Shown one piece after another: positions 25,638-34,402 of a stretch of 36,290 nucleotides of DNA (the stretch's first letter is position 1; the number at the start of each line of letters is the position of its first letter). Under the pieces are notes generated by a model. It did not search any database. It was not told where the DNA came from and saw only the letters and a list, made by a program, of their open reading frames with translations. Source of the stretch: an uncultured Acidobacteriota bacterium (GTDB lineage Bacteria > Acidobacteriota > Terriglobia > Bryobacterales > Bryobacteraceae); contig CADECY010000075.1 in the NCBI GenBank assembly GCA_902825945.1, positions 1 to 36,290 of the forward strand, given 5' to 3'. Both the position numbers and the translations under genes were made by a program.

Positions 25638-26978
25638 ATGGGCAATATTCTTCAATCTCTCCCTGCCGGCGAAAAGGTCGGTATCGCGTTTTCCGGCGGG
25701 CTGGATACATCCGCCGCCATCTATTGGATGCGCCAAAAAGGCGCGATTCCATACTGCTACACGGCGCACCTCGGACAGCCGGACGAAACCGACTATGACG
25801 ACATTCCGCGCCGCGCGATAGAGTACGGGGCAGGACAGGCGCGGCTGATCGACTGCCGCGAGCAACTGGTGCGCGAAGGAATCGCCGCGCTGCAATGCGG
25901 CGCGTTCCATATCTCTACCGCCGGACTTCCGTACTTCAATACCACGCCGATTGGCCGCGCGGTGACGGGCACGATGCTCGTGGGCGCGATGAAGTCCGAC
26001 GACTGCAACATTTGGGGCGACGGCAGCACCTACAAGGGCAACGATATCGAACGCTTCTATCGATACGGTCTGATGGTGAATCCGAACCTGAAGATCTACA
26101 AGCCCTGGCTCGATCAGGCGTTCATCGACGAACTCGGCGGACGCAAGGAAATGTCGGAGCTGCTCGAGAAAGCCGGTCTCCGTTACCGGATGAGCAAGGA
26201 GAAGGCCTACTCGACCGACTCCAACATCTGGGGCGCGACCCACGAAGCCAAGGACCTCGAGTTTCTCAACAAGGGAATCAAGATCGTCGAGCCCATCATG
26301 GGAGTCGCGTTCTGGCGTGATGACGTGGTGGTGAAGCCAGAGGAAGTCCGGGTCAAGTTCGAAGAAGGTTTCCCGGTGGCGCTCAACGGGAAGTCGTTCG
26401 CGAGCGCGGTGGATCTGGTGATGCAGGCCAACGAAATCGGCGGCCGGCACGGGCTCGGGATGAGCGATCAGATCGAGAACCGGATCATCGAGGCCAAGAG
26501 CCGCGGCGTCTACGAAGCGCCCGGAATGGCGCTGCTTTTCCTTGCCTATGAACGCCTGATCACGGGAATTCACAACGAAGGCACGATGGAACAGTATCGC
26601 GACATGGGCAGACGCCTTGGCCGCCTGCTCTACGAAGGCCGCTGGTTCGATCCGCAATCGATGATGCTGCGCGAGACTTTGCAGCGTTGGGTGGCGAAAG
26701 CGGTGACGGGCGAGGTGACCGTAGAACTACGGCGCGGCAACGACTACTCGATCCTGAACACTGACAGCCCGAATCTCACCTACGCACCCGAGCGGTTGAC
26801 CATGGAGAAGTTCGAGGGTGCGTTCACACCGCAGGATCGAATCGGCCAGCTCACCATGCGCAACCTCGACATCACCGACAGCCGCGCCAAGTTGTTCGTC
26901 TATGCCAACGCGGGCCTCATCGGCCCCCAGACCTTCCAGGGCCTCCGGCTGGTGGAAGGCGAAACGGAGAAGAAGTAG
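25638..26978 (+). CDS. argG: Argininosuccinate synthase
   Basis: 446 residues, the length of the E. coli-type ArgG. It joins citrulline and aspartate with ATP to make argininosuccinate, the seventh step of arginine synthesis, in the cytosol. The ATP-binding PP-loop 'AFSGGLDTS' is at 17-25. Further ArgG landmarks are 'CYTAHLGQPDETDYDDIP', 'TTPIGRAVTGTMLV', 'DDCNIWGDGSTYKGNDIERFYRYG', 'STDSNIWGATHEAKDLE' and 'NRIIEAKSRGVYEAPGMALL'. The ATG at 25638 has no clear ribosome site. Its stop is one base before the start of the rfbC-like gene, so it heads an operon with three dTDP-sugar genes, which is an unusual partnership. The product assignment is secure. Confidence 0.97.
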   Translation: MGNILQSLPAGEKVGIAFSGGLDTSAAIYWMRQKGAIPYCYTAHLGQPDETDYDDIPRRAIEYGAGQARLIDCREQLVREGIAALQCGAFHISTAGLPYFNTTPIGRAVTGTMLVGAMKSDDCNIWGDGSTYKGNDIERFYRYGLMVNPNLKIYKPWLDQAFIDELGGRKEMSELLEKAGLRYRMSKEKAYSTDSNIWGATHEAKDLEFLNKGIKIVEPIMGVAFWRDDVVVKPEEVRVKFEEGFPVALNGKSFASAVDLVMQANEIGGRHGLGMSDQIENRIIEAKSRGVYEAPGMALLFLAYERLITGIHNEGTMEQYRDMGRRLGRLLYEGRWFDPQSMMLRETLQRWVAKAVTGEVTVELRRGNDYSILNTDSPNLTYAPERLTMEKFEGAFTPQDRIGQLTMRNLDITDSRAKLFVYANAGLIGPQTFQGLRLVEGETEKK

Positions 26979-26979
26979 C

Positions 26980-27537
26980 ATGCGAAGGATCTTCGCCGAA
27001 AAAGGCGCAATGCGCTTGGCGCTGCCGGAGTGCACGCATGGAATCGGCGACGTGATTCGCGCGCCCGATTCCAAGGATCTGATCGAAGGCGTCCGCATGG
27101 CGCCGCTCGTGTTGTGGCCCGACGATCGCGGCTACTTCATGGAGTTGCACCGTTTGACGACGGGCCTGGTGGCCGGCTTTCCGCCGGATTCACAAGCCTC
27201 GGTGGCGCTCAGTTATCCGGGAACGATCAAGGCCTTCCACTACCACTTCGACCAGCACGATTGCTGGAATCTCGCCATGGGGATGTTCCAGGTGGTCCTC
27301 GTGGATCTTCGCCTCGATTCGCCCACCTTCGGTAAGCGCAACACGATTTACACGGGCCAACTCAAGCCTTGGCAGATCCTGATTCCTCCGGGAGTCGGGC
27401 ACGGATACAAGATCATCGGTGGCGAAAGCGCGATGCTCGTTTACCTGACCGATAAGGTCTACAGCCCGAAAGACGAGGGCCGCATTCCGCACAACGAGCC
27501 CTCGATCAATTACGACTGGGAGACACAACACAAGTGA
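26980..27537 (+). CDS. rfbC: dTDP-4-dehydrorhamnose 3,5-epimerase family protein
   Basis: 185 residues from the ATG at 26980, one base after the argG stop. RmlC/RfbC epimerises the keto sugar at C3 and C5 in dTDP-L-rhamnose synthesis, cytosolic. Seen here are 'DDRGYFMELHR' (49-58), 'SYPGTIKAFHYHFDQHDCW' (78-96, with the likely catalytic His87), 'VVLVDLRLDSPTFG' (105-118), 'IPPGVGHGYK' (135-144) and a C-terminal 'NYDW'. In classic RmlC the His element reads 'RGxHxQ'; here it is 'KAFHYH', so the substrate-contacting Arg is Lys and the Gln is His. It therefore belongs to a divergent branch and might act on another dTDP or UDP keto sugar. The rfbB gene overlaps its stop by four bases (GTGA), supporting the pathway assignment. 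Confidence 0.85.
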   Translation: MRRIFAEKGAMRLALPECTHGIGDVIRAPDSKDLIEGVRMAPLVLWPDDRGYFMELHRLTTGLVAGFPPDSQASVALSYPGTIKAFHYHFDQHDCWNLAMGMFQVVLVDLRLDSPTFGKRNTIYTGQLKPWQILIPPGVGHGYKIIGGESAMLVYLTDKVYSPKDEGRIPHNEPSINYDWETQHK

Positions 27538-28552
27538 AGTTGATTGTGACCGGCGGCGCGGGCTTCATCGGTTCCGCGTTCGTACGAATGCTGCTGTCGC
27601 GCTCTGACGCGCCTTCGGTGACCGTGCTCGATAAGTTGACCTACGCGGGGAATCTCGAGAATCTCGAACCCGTGGCGAAGATGCCGGGTTTCGGCTTCGT
27701 TCGCGGTGACATCGCCGATCTAGACGCGGTGAACCAACTGGTGGCGAGCGTGCAGCCGGATGCCATCGTGCATTTCGCGGCCGAATCGCATGTCGACCGG
27801 AGCATCGAGTCTCCAGGCGCGTTCTTCGACACCAACCTGCGCGGTACGTTCACGCTGCTCGAAGCCGCGCGCCGGCACAAGGTTCCGCGATTCGTGCATG
27901 TGTCGACTGACGAAGTTTACGGCTCGATTGACGAGCCACATGACGCCGACGAAGAATACCCGCTGCACACGTCGAGCCCGTACAGCGCGTCGAAGGCAGG
28001 ATCGGACTTGCTCGTGAAGTCGTACTTCCACACGTTCCAGGTTCCAGCGCTCATCACGCGGGCCTCGAACAACTACGGTCCGTATCAGTTTCCCGAGAAG
28101 CTGATTCCGTTGATGATCTCGAACGCGCTCGAGGGCAAGGAACTGCCGATCTACGGCGACGGCATGCAGATTCGCGACTGGCTCTACGTCGACGATCACT
28201 GCCGCGGCATCGAGGCGGTGTTGCGCAAGGGCCGCGAGGGCGAGATCTACAATATCGGCGGAAATTGTTCGTTGCCGAATCGCGAGGTGGTCGACAGGAT
28301 CATCGCGCAAACCGGAGCGTCACGCGATCAGATCAAGTACGTGAAGGACCGGCCCGGCCACGACCGGCGCTATGCGCTGACGACGGAGAAGCTAATGCGC
28401 GAAACCGGATGGGAACCGCAAATGGATTTCGACCGCGGACTTGCCGAGACCGTGAACTGGTATCGCAACAACCGGGCCTGGATCGATCGAGTGCGAAGCG
28501 GCGAATACCAGCGATTTTACGATCAGAACTACGCCGGGCGGGGAGTGGCGTC

Positions 28553-28556
<4 letters not shown>
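27534..28556 (+). CDS. rfbB: dTDP-glucose 4,6-dehydratase
   Basis: 340 residues from a GTG at 27534 that overlaps the rfbC-like stop (GTGA). It oxidises dTDP-glucose at C4 and removes water to give dTDP-4-keto-6-deoxyglucose, using bound NAD. The Rossmann motif 'GGAGFIGS' is at 7-14. The catalytic set follows: 'STDEVYG' with T125, D126, E127, and the YxxxK pair Y150/K154 in 'SPYSASKAGSD'. Also typical are 'RASNNYGPYQFPEKLIPLMI' and 'DRPGHDRRYA'. The fit to RmlB is stronger than to the UDP-GlcNAc dehydratases because of the TDE triad and length. It sits between the epimerase and thymidylyltransferase genes in a four-gene operon. Confidence 0.96.
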
Positions 28557-29422
<866 letters not shown>

Positions 29423-29427
29423 GCGCG

Positions 29428-30198
29428 CTACCGGCAGGTCTCGCGGAGATCCTTCAGGTCTCGAATCAGGCCGTTCTGGCCGCTGAATAGCAGGCTCCCC
29501 ATGCTCATGAACCGGTAGCCTTGGCGATAGCGGTTGCGTGCGTCGTCGCCCGCGCCGGTGGTGACCCCGGCGATCTTGCCTTGGCTCGCCACACGCTTCG
29601 GGAACTCCGCCAGGAATGACTGCACGGACTCGTGCCCAGTATTGCCGATCACGCCGAAAGCCGCGCTCAGATCCATCGGGCCGGCAAACACGACATCGAT
29701 TCCTTCGACCGCCGCGATCGCCTCCAAATTCTCCATGCCCTCGATCGACTCGATCTGCACTACGACGCAGATCTCGCGATTGGCTTGCGGCAAGTAGCCG
29801 TCCCAAGAAACGCCGAGATAGAACGTCCAACCGGGAGAGACGCCCCGGGTGCCCTCGGGCGGATACTTACAGTAGCGGACCGCCGCGCGGGCCTCTTCGG
29901 CGTTGTTCACCTGCGGGATCATGATGATCGACGCACCTTGGTCGAGCGACTTCTTGATGAGGCTCGAATCGAGTCCGGCGACACGAATCATCGGCGCGCA
30001 TCCTTGGCGGCGTGCGAGCACGGGAACGATGCCTGTTCCCTCTGGCGTCACGGGTGCGTGCTCGGTGTCGATCCAGAGGAAGTCGATTCCACTGGCGATC
30101 GTCAATTGGCACGCGAACGGATCAGCCACTCCGGCCGATGCGCCCCAAACCGCTTCGCCCTTGGCGAGCTTCGTCTTTACGGGATTCAGAAAATCCAA
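29428..30198 (-). CDS. HpcH/HpaI family aldolase (2-keto-3-deoxy acid aldolase)
   Basis: 256 residues; ATG at 30198 with a strong AAGGAG ten bases upstream. Class II, metal-dependent pyruvate aldolase of the HpcH/HpaI family, cytosolic. Catalytic landmarks: 'DTEHAP' with His47, Arg72 in 'MIRVAG', 'YPPEGTRGVSPG' (112-123), metal Glu150 in 'VVQIESIEG' and metal Asp176 in 'GPMDLSAAFG'. Relatives include RhmA (2-keto-3-deoxy-L-rhamnonate aldolase) and HpaI; the YPPxGxRG element fits both. It would split a 2-keto-3-deoxy acid into pyruvate and an aldehyde. It ends the five-gene minus-strand operon, 9 bases after the barrel gene. The exact substrate is undetermined, although an RhmD-like gene is nearby at 17349. 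Confidence 0.9.
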   Translation of the reverse strand: MDFLNPVKTKLAKGEAVWGASAGVADPFACQLTIASGIDFLWIDTEHAPVTPEGTGIVPVLARRQGCAPMIRVAGLDSSLIKKSLDQGASIIMIPQVNNAEEARAAVRYCKYPPEGTRGVSPGWTFYLGVSWDGYLPQANREICVVVQIESIEGMENLEAIAAVEGIDVVFAGPMDLSAAFGVIGNTGHESVQSFLAEFPKRVASQGKIAGVTTGAGDDARNRYRQGYRFMSMGSLLFSGQNGLIRDLKDLRETCR

Positions 30199-30207
30199 GA
30201 TCTCTCC

Positions 30208-31179
30208 TTACCGGCTCTCCGCCGTACCCATGATGGACAGCAACGCCACGAATTCCGCCGTAACGTCGATTCGCGCAACCGCGCTGGCTGGATCGGGCTG
30301 GGCATGGTAGACACCTTCGCCGTTCCAGGAGCCATCACCACACTGTAACGCGCCGAGTCCGTTCACCACAGCTTCGACCAGCGCTTCGTCCTCGCGGTGG
30401 CCGCTCAGCGCGTGCGTCCACGCGGCACCCCAGCCGATCTTTCCGCTCTGCGGTGTGCTGTATCGATCTTGGTGGCAGTGCGCGCTCGCATGGAGATAGC
30501 GGCGTGCCAAAGCGAGCCACTTCCCTTGTCCCGTGCTCCGCGCGAGATCGGAGAGCAGTGCCGCGCTGATGCCGTATTGGAAGTACCATTGGCGCGGTTC
30601 CGCGGCGTTCACGCGGAACCAAACCGAACCATCGCCCTCGTCGAGACCGGTGAGGGGGCGCCAGACATGAATCAGTCCGCGGCGCAGATCGGGCTGCGCG
30701 CCGAGCACGCGTTCGAGCCATTCGCCTGCCCGCATGGCGATATCGGCTCGACCGTTTCGCAGCATCGCGAGTCCGGCGAGGCTGGTGGTCATGATCTCTT
30801 CCGTGCCTTTAGCGTCCGCCCGGAAACCGCCGGACTCCGGGTGCCACCGCGTTTCGAGAAAGCTCGCCAATGCGCAAGCCGTTTCCGGGCGATCGAGTTC
30901 CGTCGCAGCCCACAAGAGCCAAGAGTGCGGATAGATGCGGAAGCGATCGTACCAGGCGACCCCGGTTCCATCGAGGTCGCCGTCCGGTTGCAGGAATCGC
31001 TGTTCGACGAAACGGAAGACACGCAGCGCATCCTCGCGGTGGCCGGAAAAAGCGAGCGCGCACGGAGCCTTGTAGTAACAATCGAGCGCCGCCTCACCGG
31101 GGAACGAACCATCGGGCTGAAGGAGGGCACGAAGCCAGTCCGCACCGCGAGCCGCCATGCTTCGGGCTGATCCGCTCAT
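30208..31179 (-). CDS. Predicted alpha/alpha-barrel protein, prenyltransferase/squalene-cyclase-like repeats
   Basis: 323 residues from the ATG at 31179, two bases after the sulfatase stop; an earlier in-frame start at 31227 would overlap the sulfatase. No signal peptide. The sequence is helical, with repeats of the type 'WLRALLQPDGSF', 'FLQPDGDLDG' and 'LGALQCGDGSWNGEG', resembling the QW-type turns of squalene-cyclase and terpenoid-cyclase toroids. 'WYDRFRIYPHSWLLWAATE' and 'WYFQYGISAALLSDLAR' are other notable segments. The same alpha6/alpha6 fold is used by some glycoside hydrolases and polysaccharide lyases. I cannot assign a reaction. Being tightly coupled between a sulfatase and an aldolase suggests carbohydrate work rather than terpene synthesis, but this is inference. 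Confidence 0.75.
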   Translation of the reverse strand: MSGSARSMAARGADWLRALLQPDGSFPGEAALDCYYKAPCALAFSGHREDALRVFRFVEQRFLQPDGDLDGTGVAWYDRFRIYPHSWLLWAATELDRPETACALASFLETRWHPESGGFRADAKGTEEIMTTSLAGLAMLRNGRADIAMRAGEWLERVLGAQPDLRRGLIHVWRPLTGLDEGDGSVWFRVNAAEPRQWYFQYGISAALLSDLARSTGQGKWLALARRYLHASAHCHQDRYSTPQSGKIGWGAAWTHALSGHREDEALVEAVVNGLGALQCGDGSWNGEGVYHAQPDPASAVARIDVTAEFVALLSIMGTAESR

Positions 31180-31181
31180 GC

Positions 31182-32735
31182 TCAACTTGCCGCCTGTTTG
31201 GTGAATTCGTCCGCGCGCTGAGACCACGCGGTCGCCAGTTCACGCGCCTTCTCGGGGTAACGTCGCGCGAGATCATTCGTCTCGCAGCGATCCCTGGCCA
31301 GGTCGTAGAGTTCCCATGGTCCGTTGGCGCCCGCGGCCACGAGCTTCATGTCGCCTCGGCGGATCGCGCGATTGCCGATGTGATGGAAGAAGAGGAAGTC
31401 GCGCTTCACCACGCGGTCCTTGCGCAAGGCCGGCACGAGGCTTCGTCCCGGAAGCGGTGGGGCATTGGCCGCGAGATCGGGTTTGCCGCCTGCCGCTTCC
31501 GTGATCGTCGGCAGCACGTCGATGAAGTGCGCCGGATCCCGGCGCAGCTTGCCGCGATCCTGAATGCCGTTCGGCCAATGCATGATCCACGGCGACGAGA
31601 TTCCGCCCTCGTGGACCCAGCTTTTGTGATAGCGGAACGGGGAGTTGGCAGCACTCGACCATCCCGGGCCGATGCTCAGGTATGTCTTCGCCGATCCCGG
31701 CGGAGCGGACCGATCGTGCATGTCGCCGCGCACGATCATCTCCGCGCTGGCGCCATTATCGGAGATGAACAGGACGAGCGTATCCTCGTACTGTTTCATG
31801 GCGCGGATCTGATCGAGCACGCGACCGATCTCGAGATCCATGCGCGTGACCATGGCCGCGTGCACGGCCATCTTGGTTGCTTGGAAGCGCTTCTGCTCTG
31901 GCGAAAGGCTCGCCCACGGAACTGCTCGCGTCACCTCGTCCGGGCCCATCAGTTTCAGGAGGCGATCATTGTCGAAGTTCCACGCGGGCCACTGGCCGGC
32001 CTGCAACGGTGAGAGCGCGCAATCGACGATTCCGGCCTTTCGGAGATTGAGCCAACGCCTTTCGCGAACCACATCCCATCCCTCGAGATAATGGTCGCGA
32101 TATCGCACGATGTCTTCCTGCAACGCGTGCAGCGGGAAGTGCGGCGATGTGAAGGCGAGATAGAGCAAGAACGGATCGTTCGCGCGTGACGCCGCGTGAT
32201 CGCGCAGGAAGCCGATGCCGTGATCGGCGATAGCGGTGGTGGCGTAGAATCCCTCCTTGACCGGAGGCTGCGGCACGTCATCGATCCACGTGGCTCGCGG
32301 CGAAAAGAAGCGGTCCTGGTCGTTGAACGCGAAGGACCGGTCGAATCCCGCCACCTTTGCTGGGGGAGTAGGCGTGAGCTGCCACTTGCCGGAGTGATAC
32401 GTCCGGTAGCCCAGCGCTTTCATGTGGTGCGGCAGGAAGCGCCCCCACGAGGGCAACTTGCCGGGACGTTCGTTCATGCCCACTTGCTGCGAGTAGTAGC
32501 CGGTGAGCAACGTTGCGCGCGACGGCACGCAACGGGCAGTCGAGTAGCCCTGTGTGAATCGCAGTCCATTCGACGCAAGCTTGTCGATGTTCGGCGTGGC
32601 GATCTCTCCGCCATGGCAGCCGGGATCGGAGAAGCCGAGATCGTCGGCGAGGATGATCAGGATATTCGGCTTCTTGGCCGGAGCCGCTCCGAGAGCCGCG
32701 GCTCCGGCCGATTGCAGAAACGATCGCCGGGTCAT
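31182..32735 (-). CDS. Exported type I sulfatase (canonical CxPxR)
   Basis: 517 residues from the ATG at 32735, which overlaps the amidohydrolase stop (ATGA); a longer frame to 32789 is not needed. Tat-like N-terminus (TRRSFLQSAGAAALG). Metal site 'LADDLG' about 29-34, formylglycine signature 'CVPSR' with Cys69, 'SGKWQL' instead of the usual GKWHLG (the His is Gln), and 'ISDNGASAEM' for metal binding further on. The His-to-Gln change in the GKWHLG element is noteworthy because that His normally contacts the sulfate. Expected to cleave sulfate esters in the periplasm after formylglycine formation. Part of a five-gene operon with aldolases and an amidohydrolase. Confidence 0.93.
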   Translation of the reverse strand: MTRRSFLQSAGAAALGAAPAKKPNILIILADDLGFSDPGCHGGEIATPNIDKLASNGLRFTQGYSTARCVPSRATLLTGYYSQQVGMNERPGKLPSWGRFLPHHMKALGYRTYHSGKWQLTPTPPAKVAGFDRSFAFNDQDRFFSPRATWIDDVPQPPVKEGFYATTAIADHGIGFLRDHAASRANDPFLLYLAFTSPHFPLHALQEDIVRYRDHYLEGWDVVRERRWLNLRKAGIVDCALSPLQAGQWPAWNFDNDRLLKLMGPDEVTRAVPWASLSPEQKRFQATKMAVHAAMVTRMDLEIGRVLDQIRAMKQYEDTLVLFISDNGASAEMIVRGDMHDRSAPPGSAKTYLSIGPGWSSAANSPFRYHKSWVHEGGISSPWIMHWPNGIQDRGKLRRDPAHFIDVLPTITEAAGGKPDLAANAPPLPGRSLVPALRKDRVVKRDFLFFHHIGNRAIRRGDMKLVAAGANGPWELYDLARDRCETNDLARRYPEKARELATAWSQRADEFTKQAAS

Positions 32736-33517
32736 GGAACTCCCGGGCGCCCCTTCAATGCGGGAATTACTTGCAGCACGTTCTTCCACGCGATCTTCTC
32801 ACGCTCTTCGTCCGAGATCTCGAGTGCTTCGAGGACTCGCGCGAACGGCGCAGGATGGTAGAGTGGCGCGTCGGTACCGAAGCAGATCCGGTCCGGACCC
32901 ACGACGCGCAACAGCGCTTCCACCGAACCGGTGAAGAACGCGCGCAGCGTGCCCATGTCGAACCAGACGTTCTCCGCCGGATTTTTCTTCCATGCGTCGA
33001 TCGCGGCATCGGCGAGCCCCATCAGGCCAACGCCGAGATGCGCGGCGATGAAGCGGATGGTGGGGAACGCACGCGCGAGCGTGAGGTAGCGATCGATCGG
33101 CACGTTCGGAGACTCGTTCCCCACGTGACTCAGCACGGGCAGGCCCGACGGTGCGATCACCTCTTCGAAGAGCCGGTACGTGGCAGTCGAAAGGACATCG
33201 TAGTTGCCGAGCACCGGGTGGATCTTCACGCCGGCGATCTTCGGATTCGACTTCGCCATCGCGACCCAGCGCTTCGAGGGTTCGATGTGACTCGGGTGTG
33301 CCACCACCATCACGCTGATCATTTCTTCGGTCGCCGCTTCCTCGAGAGCAAGCCGGTTGCCGGCGTCGATGCCGCCGTAGCAGGCTTCGATCGAGAACGC
33401 GACTCCGTGCGTGATGCCGGCTGTGCGGTAGAGTTGCGCCAGCCGCGCTCCGCCCGCGCTCATCCCGGCGTTCGAATATTGTCCTAGATGCGAATGGACA
33501 TCGATTAGCGCACGCAT
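32732..33517 (-). CDS. Amidohydrolase family 2 (TIM-barrel metal-dependent hydrolase)
   Basis: 261 residues from the ATG at 33517, one base after the aldolase stop. That start puts the metal motif 'DVHSHLG' (H8, H10) at the N-terminus as usual for the Amidohydro_2 family. Other expected ligands are 'LSHVGN' (H131), 'AAHLGVG' (H160) and 'FGTDAPLY' (D216); 'GVKIHP' (96-101) is also typical. Members include decarboxylases, lactonases and dehydratase-like hydrolases. In a sugar-acid pathway a lactonase (opening an aldonolactone) is a natural role, but the sequence alone does not show it. No signal peptide, so cytosolic. Its stop overlaps the sulfatase start by four bases. Confidence 0.9.
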   Translation of the reverse strand: MRALIDVHSHLGQYSNAGMSAGGARLAQLYRTAGITHGVAFSIEACYGGIDAGNRLALEEAATEEMISVMVVAHPSHIEPSKRWVAMAKSNPKIAGVKIHPVLGNYDVLSTATYRLFEEVIAPSGLPVLSHVGNESPNVPIDRYLTLARAFPTIRFIAAHLGVGLMGLADAAIDAWKKNPAENVWFDMGTLRAFFTGSVEALLRVVGPDRICFGTDAPLYHPAPFARVLEALEISDEEREKIAWKNVLQVIPALKGRPGVP

Positions 33518-33518
33518 G

Positions 33519-34292
33519 TCAGGCGGGCCCCACGTGTCCGAGTTCGTCCAAGAAGCCACGCAGGCGCTGCCGCGCCAGAATCGCCGGATCGGGAATCAGG
33601 ATCAGTGGAAAGCCCTTATCGATCCAGAATTGCGCCTTGCCCGGAGTTCCGACCACCATGCCGCACGGTTTGCCCGAGCTCTCTGACCCTTCGCGGACCT
33701 TGCAGATCGCGTCGACGACTTCCGGGTGATCCATCTCGCCCCAGCGCGACAGGTTCAGCGAGAGATCGTATGGGCCGAGCATCGCCGCGTCGATCCAATC
33801 GTTGTCGGTGAACGACGCAACGCGCTTCACGCCGGCGGGCGATTCGATCTGGATCATGGAGAAGAATCCCTCTTCCACTTCGTCCCAACCGGCGCGATCG
33901 AGCGTGCGATTGGCAAAGACGGTGGGGCCACCCGGGCCTCGGCGTCCACGCGGAGGCGAGAACAACGCATCGCGCACGGTATCGACGTGCTGCTGTGTTT
34001 CGGTCCACGGAAGCATGACGCCGGCGGCGCCCCAGTCCATGTACTTCTTGATCATGTGATGAACGGCGGCTTCGGGCCGCACGAGTAGCGGAAAGTCGAG
34101 CAGACGTGCAGTGCGGAAGAGCTCCTCGGCCTGACTCGGATTGCAGGAGCTGTGCTCGAGGTCGAGCACGGCGTAGTCGAGCTTCTCCGCCTTGTAGATT
34201 TCGATGTATCCGGCCCAAAAATCAAACGAGATCAGGACCCCGACCGTGAGCTTTCGCTCGCGGACCTTTTGCTTCAATGCCTTGGCGAACAC
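33519..34292 (-). CDS. HpcH/HpaI family aldolase, first gene of the operon
   Basis: 257 residues from the GTG at 34292, which has GGAGG four bases upstream. The frame extends to an ATG at 34373, but that start has no ribosome site and lies in the arsR promoter. With the GTG start the 'DLEH' motif falls at 44-47 and Arg at 72, exactly as in the second aldolase of this operon. Other motifs are 'GVMLPWTETQQHV', 'MIQIESPAG' (metal Glu) and 'GPYDLSLNLSRWG' (metal Asp). It should be a cytosolic class II pyruvate aldolase. The element after the barrel reads 'FSPPRGRRGPGG' rather than YPPxGxRG, so its substrate probably differs from its partner's. Divergent from arsR. Confidence 0.88.
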   Translation of the reverse strand: MFAKALKQKVRERKLTVGVLISFDFWAGYIEIYKAEKLDYAVLDLEHSSCNPSQAEELFRTARLLDFPLLVRPEAAVHHMIKKYMDWGAAGVMLPWTETQQHVDTVRDALFSPPRGRRGPGGPTVFANRTLDRAGWDEVEEGFFSMIQIESPAGVKRVASFTDNDWIDAAMLGPYDLSLNLSRWGEMDHPEVVDAICKVREGSESSGKPCGMVVGTPGKAQFWIDKGFPLILIPDPAILARQRLRGFLDELGHVGPA

Positions 34293-34365
34293 GACGCCTC
34301 CATCAGGATGAGACTTTACCACTATCGGGCGGGCCGCCGCTTCCGGCGTGATCGTGCATTGCCTC

Positions 34366-34393
34366 TTGACCATTAACTACTTGGTTATATAAC
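34366..34393 (+). promoter_or_regulatory. Sigma70-type promoter of arsR
   Basis: TTGACC (34366-34371) and TATAAC (34388-34393) separated by 16 bases. Transcription would start around 34400, within a few bases of the ATG at 34403, so the arsR mRNA is probably leaderless; there is indeed no ribosome site before that ATG. Confidence 0.6.
34374..34393. promoter_or_regulatory. Putative ArsR operator (overlapping inverted repeats)
   Basis: TAAC-N6-GTTA (34374-34387) overlaps a perfect 10-base palindrome GTTATATAAC (34384-34393). The site fills the spacer and the -10 box of the arsR promoter, where a bound repressor would block RNA polymerase. It also lies upstream of the minus-strand aldolase operon, so both directions may be controlled. 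Assigned by symmetry and position. Confidence 0.55.
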
Positions 34394-34402
34394 ATAATTG
34401 GA

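Noticed and set aside
34293..34373. Upstream ATG start for the first HpcH/HpaI aldolase
   Set aside because: No ribosome site, and it falls in the arsR promoter. The GTG at 34292 has GGAGG and aligns the catalytic motifs with the partner aldolase at the same residue numbers.
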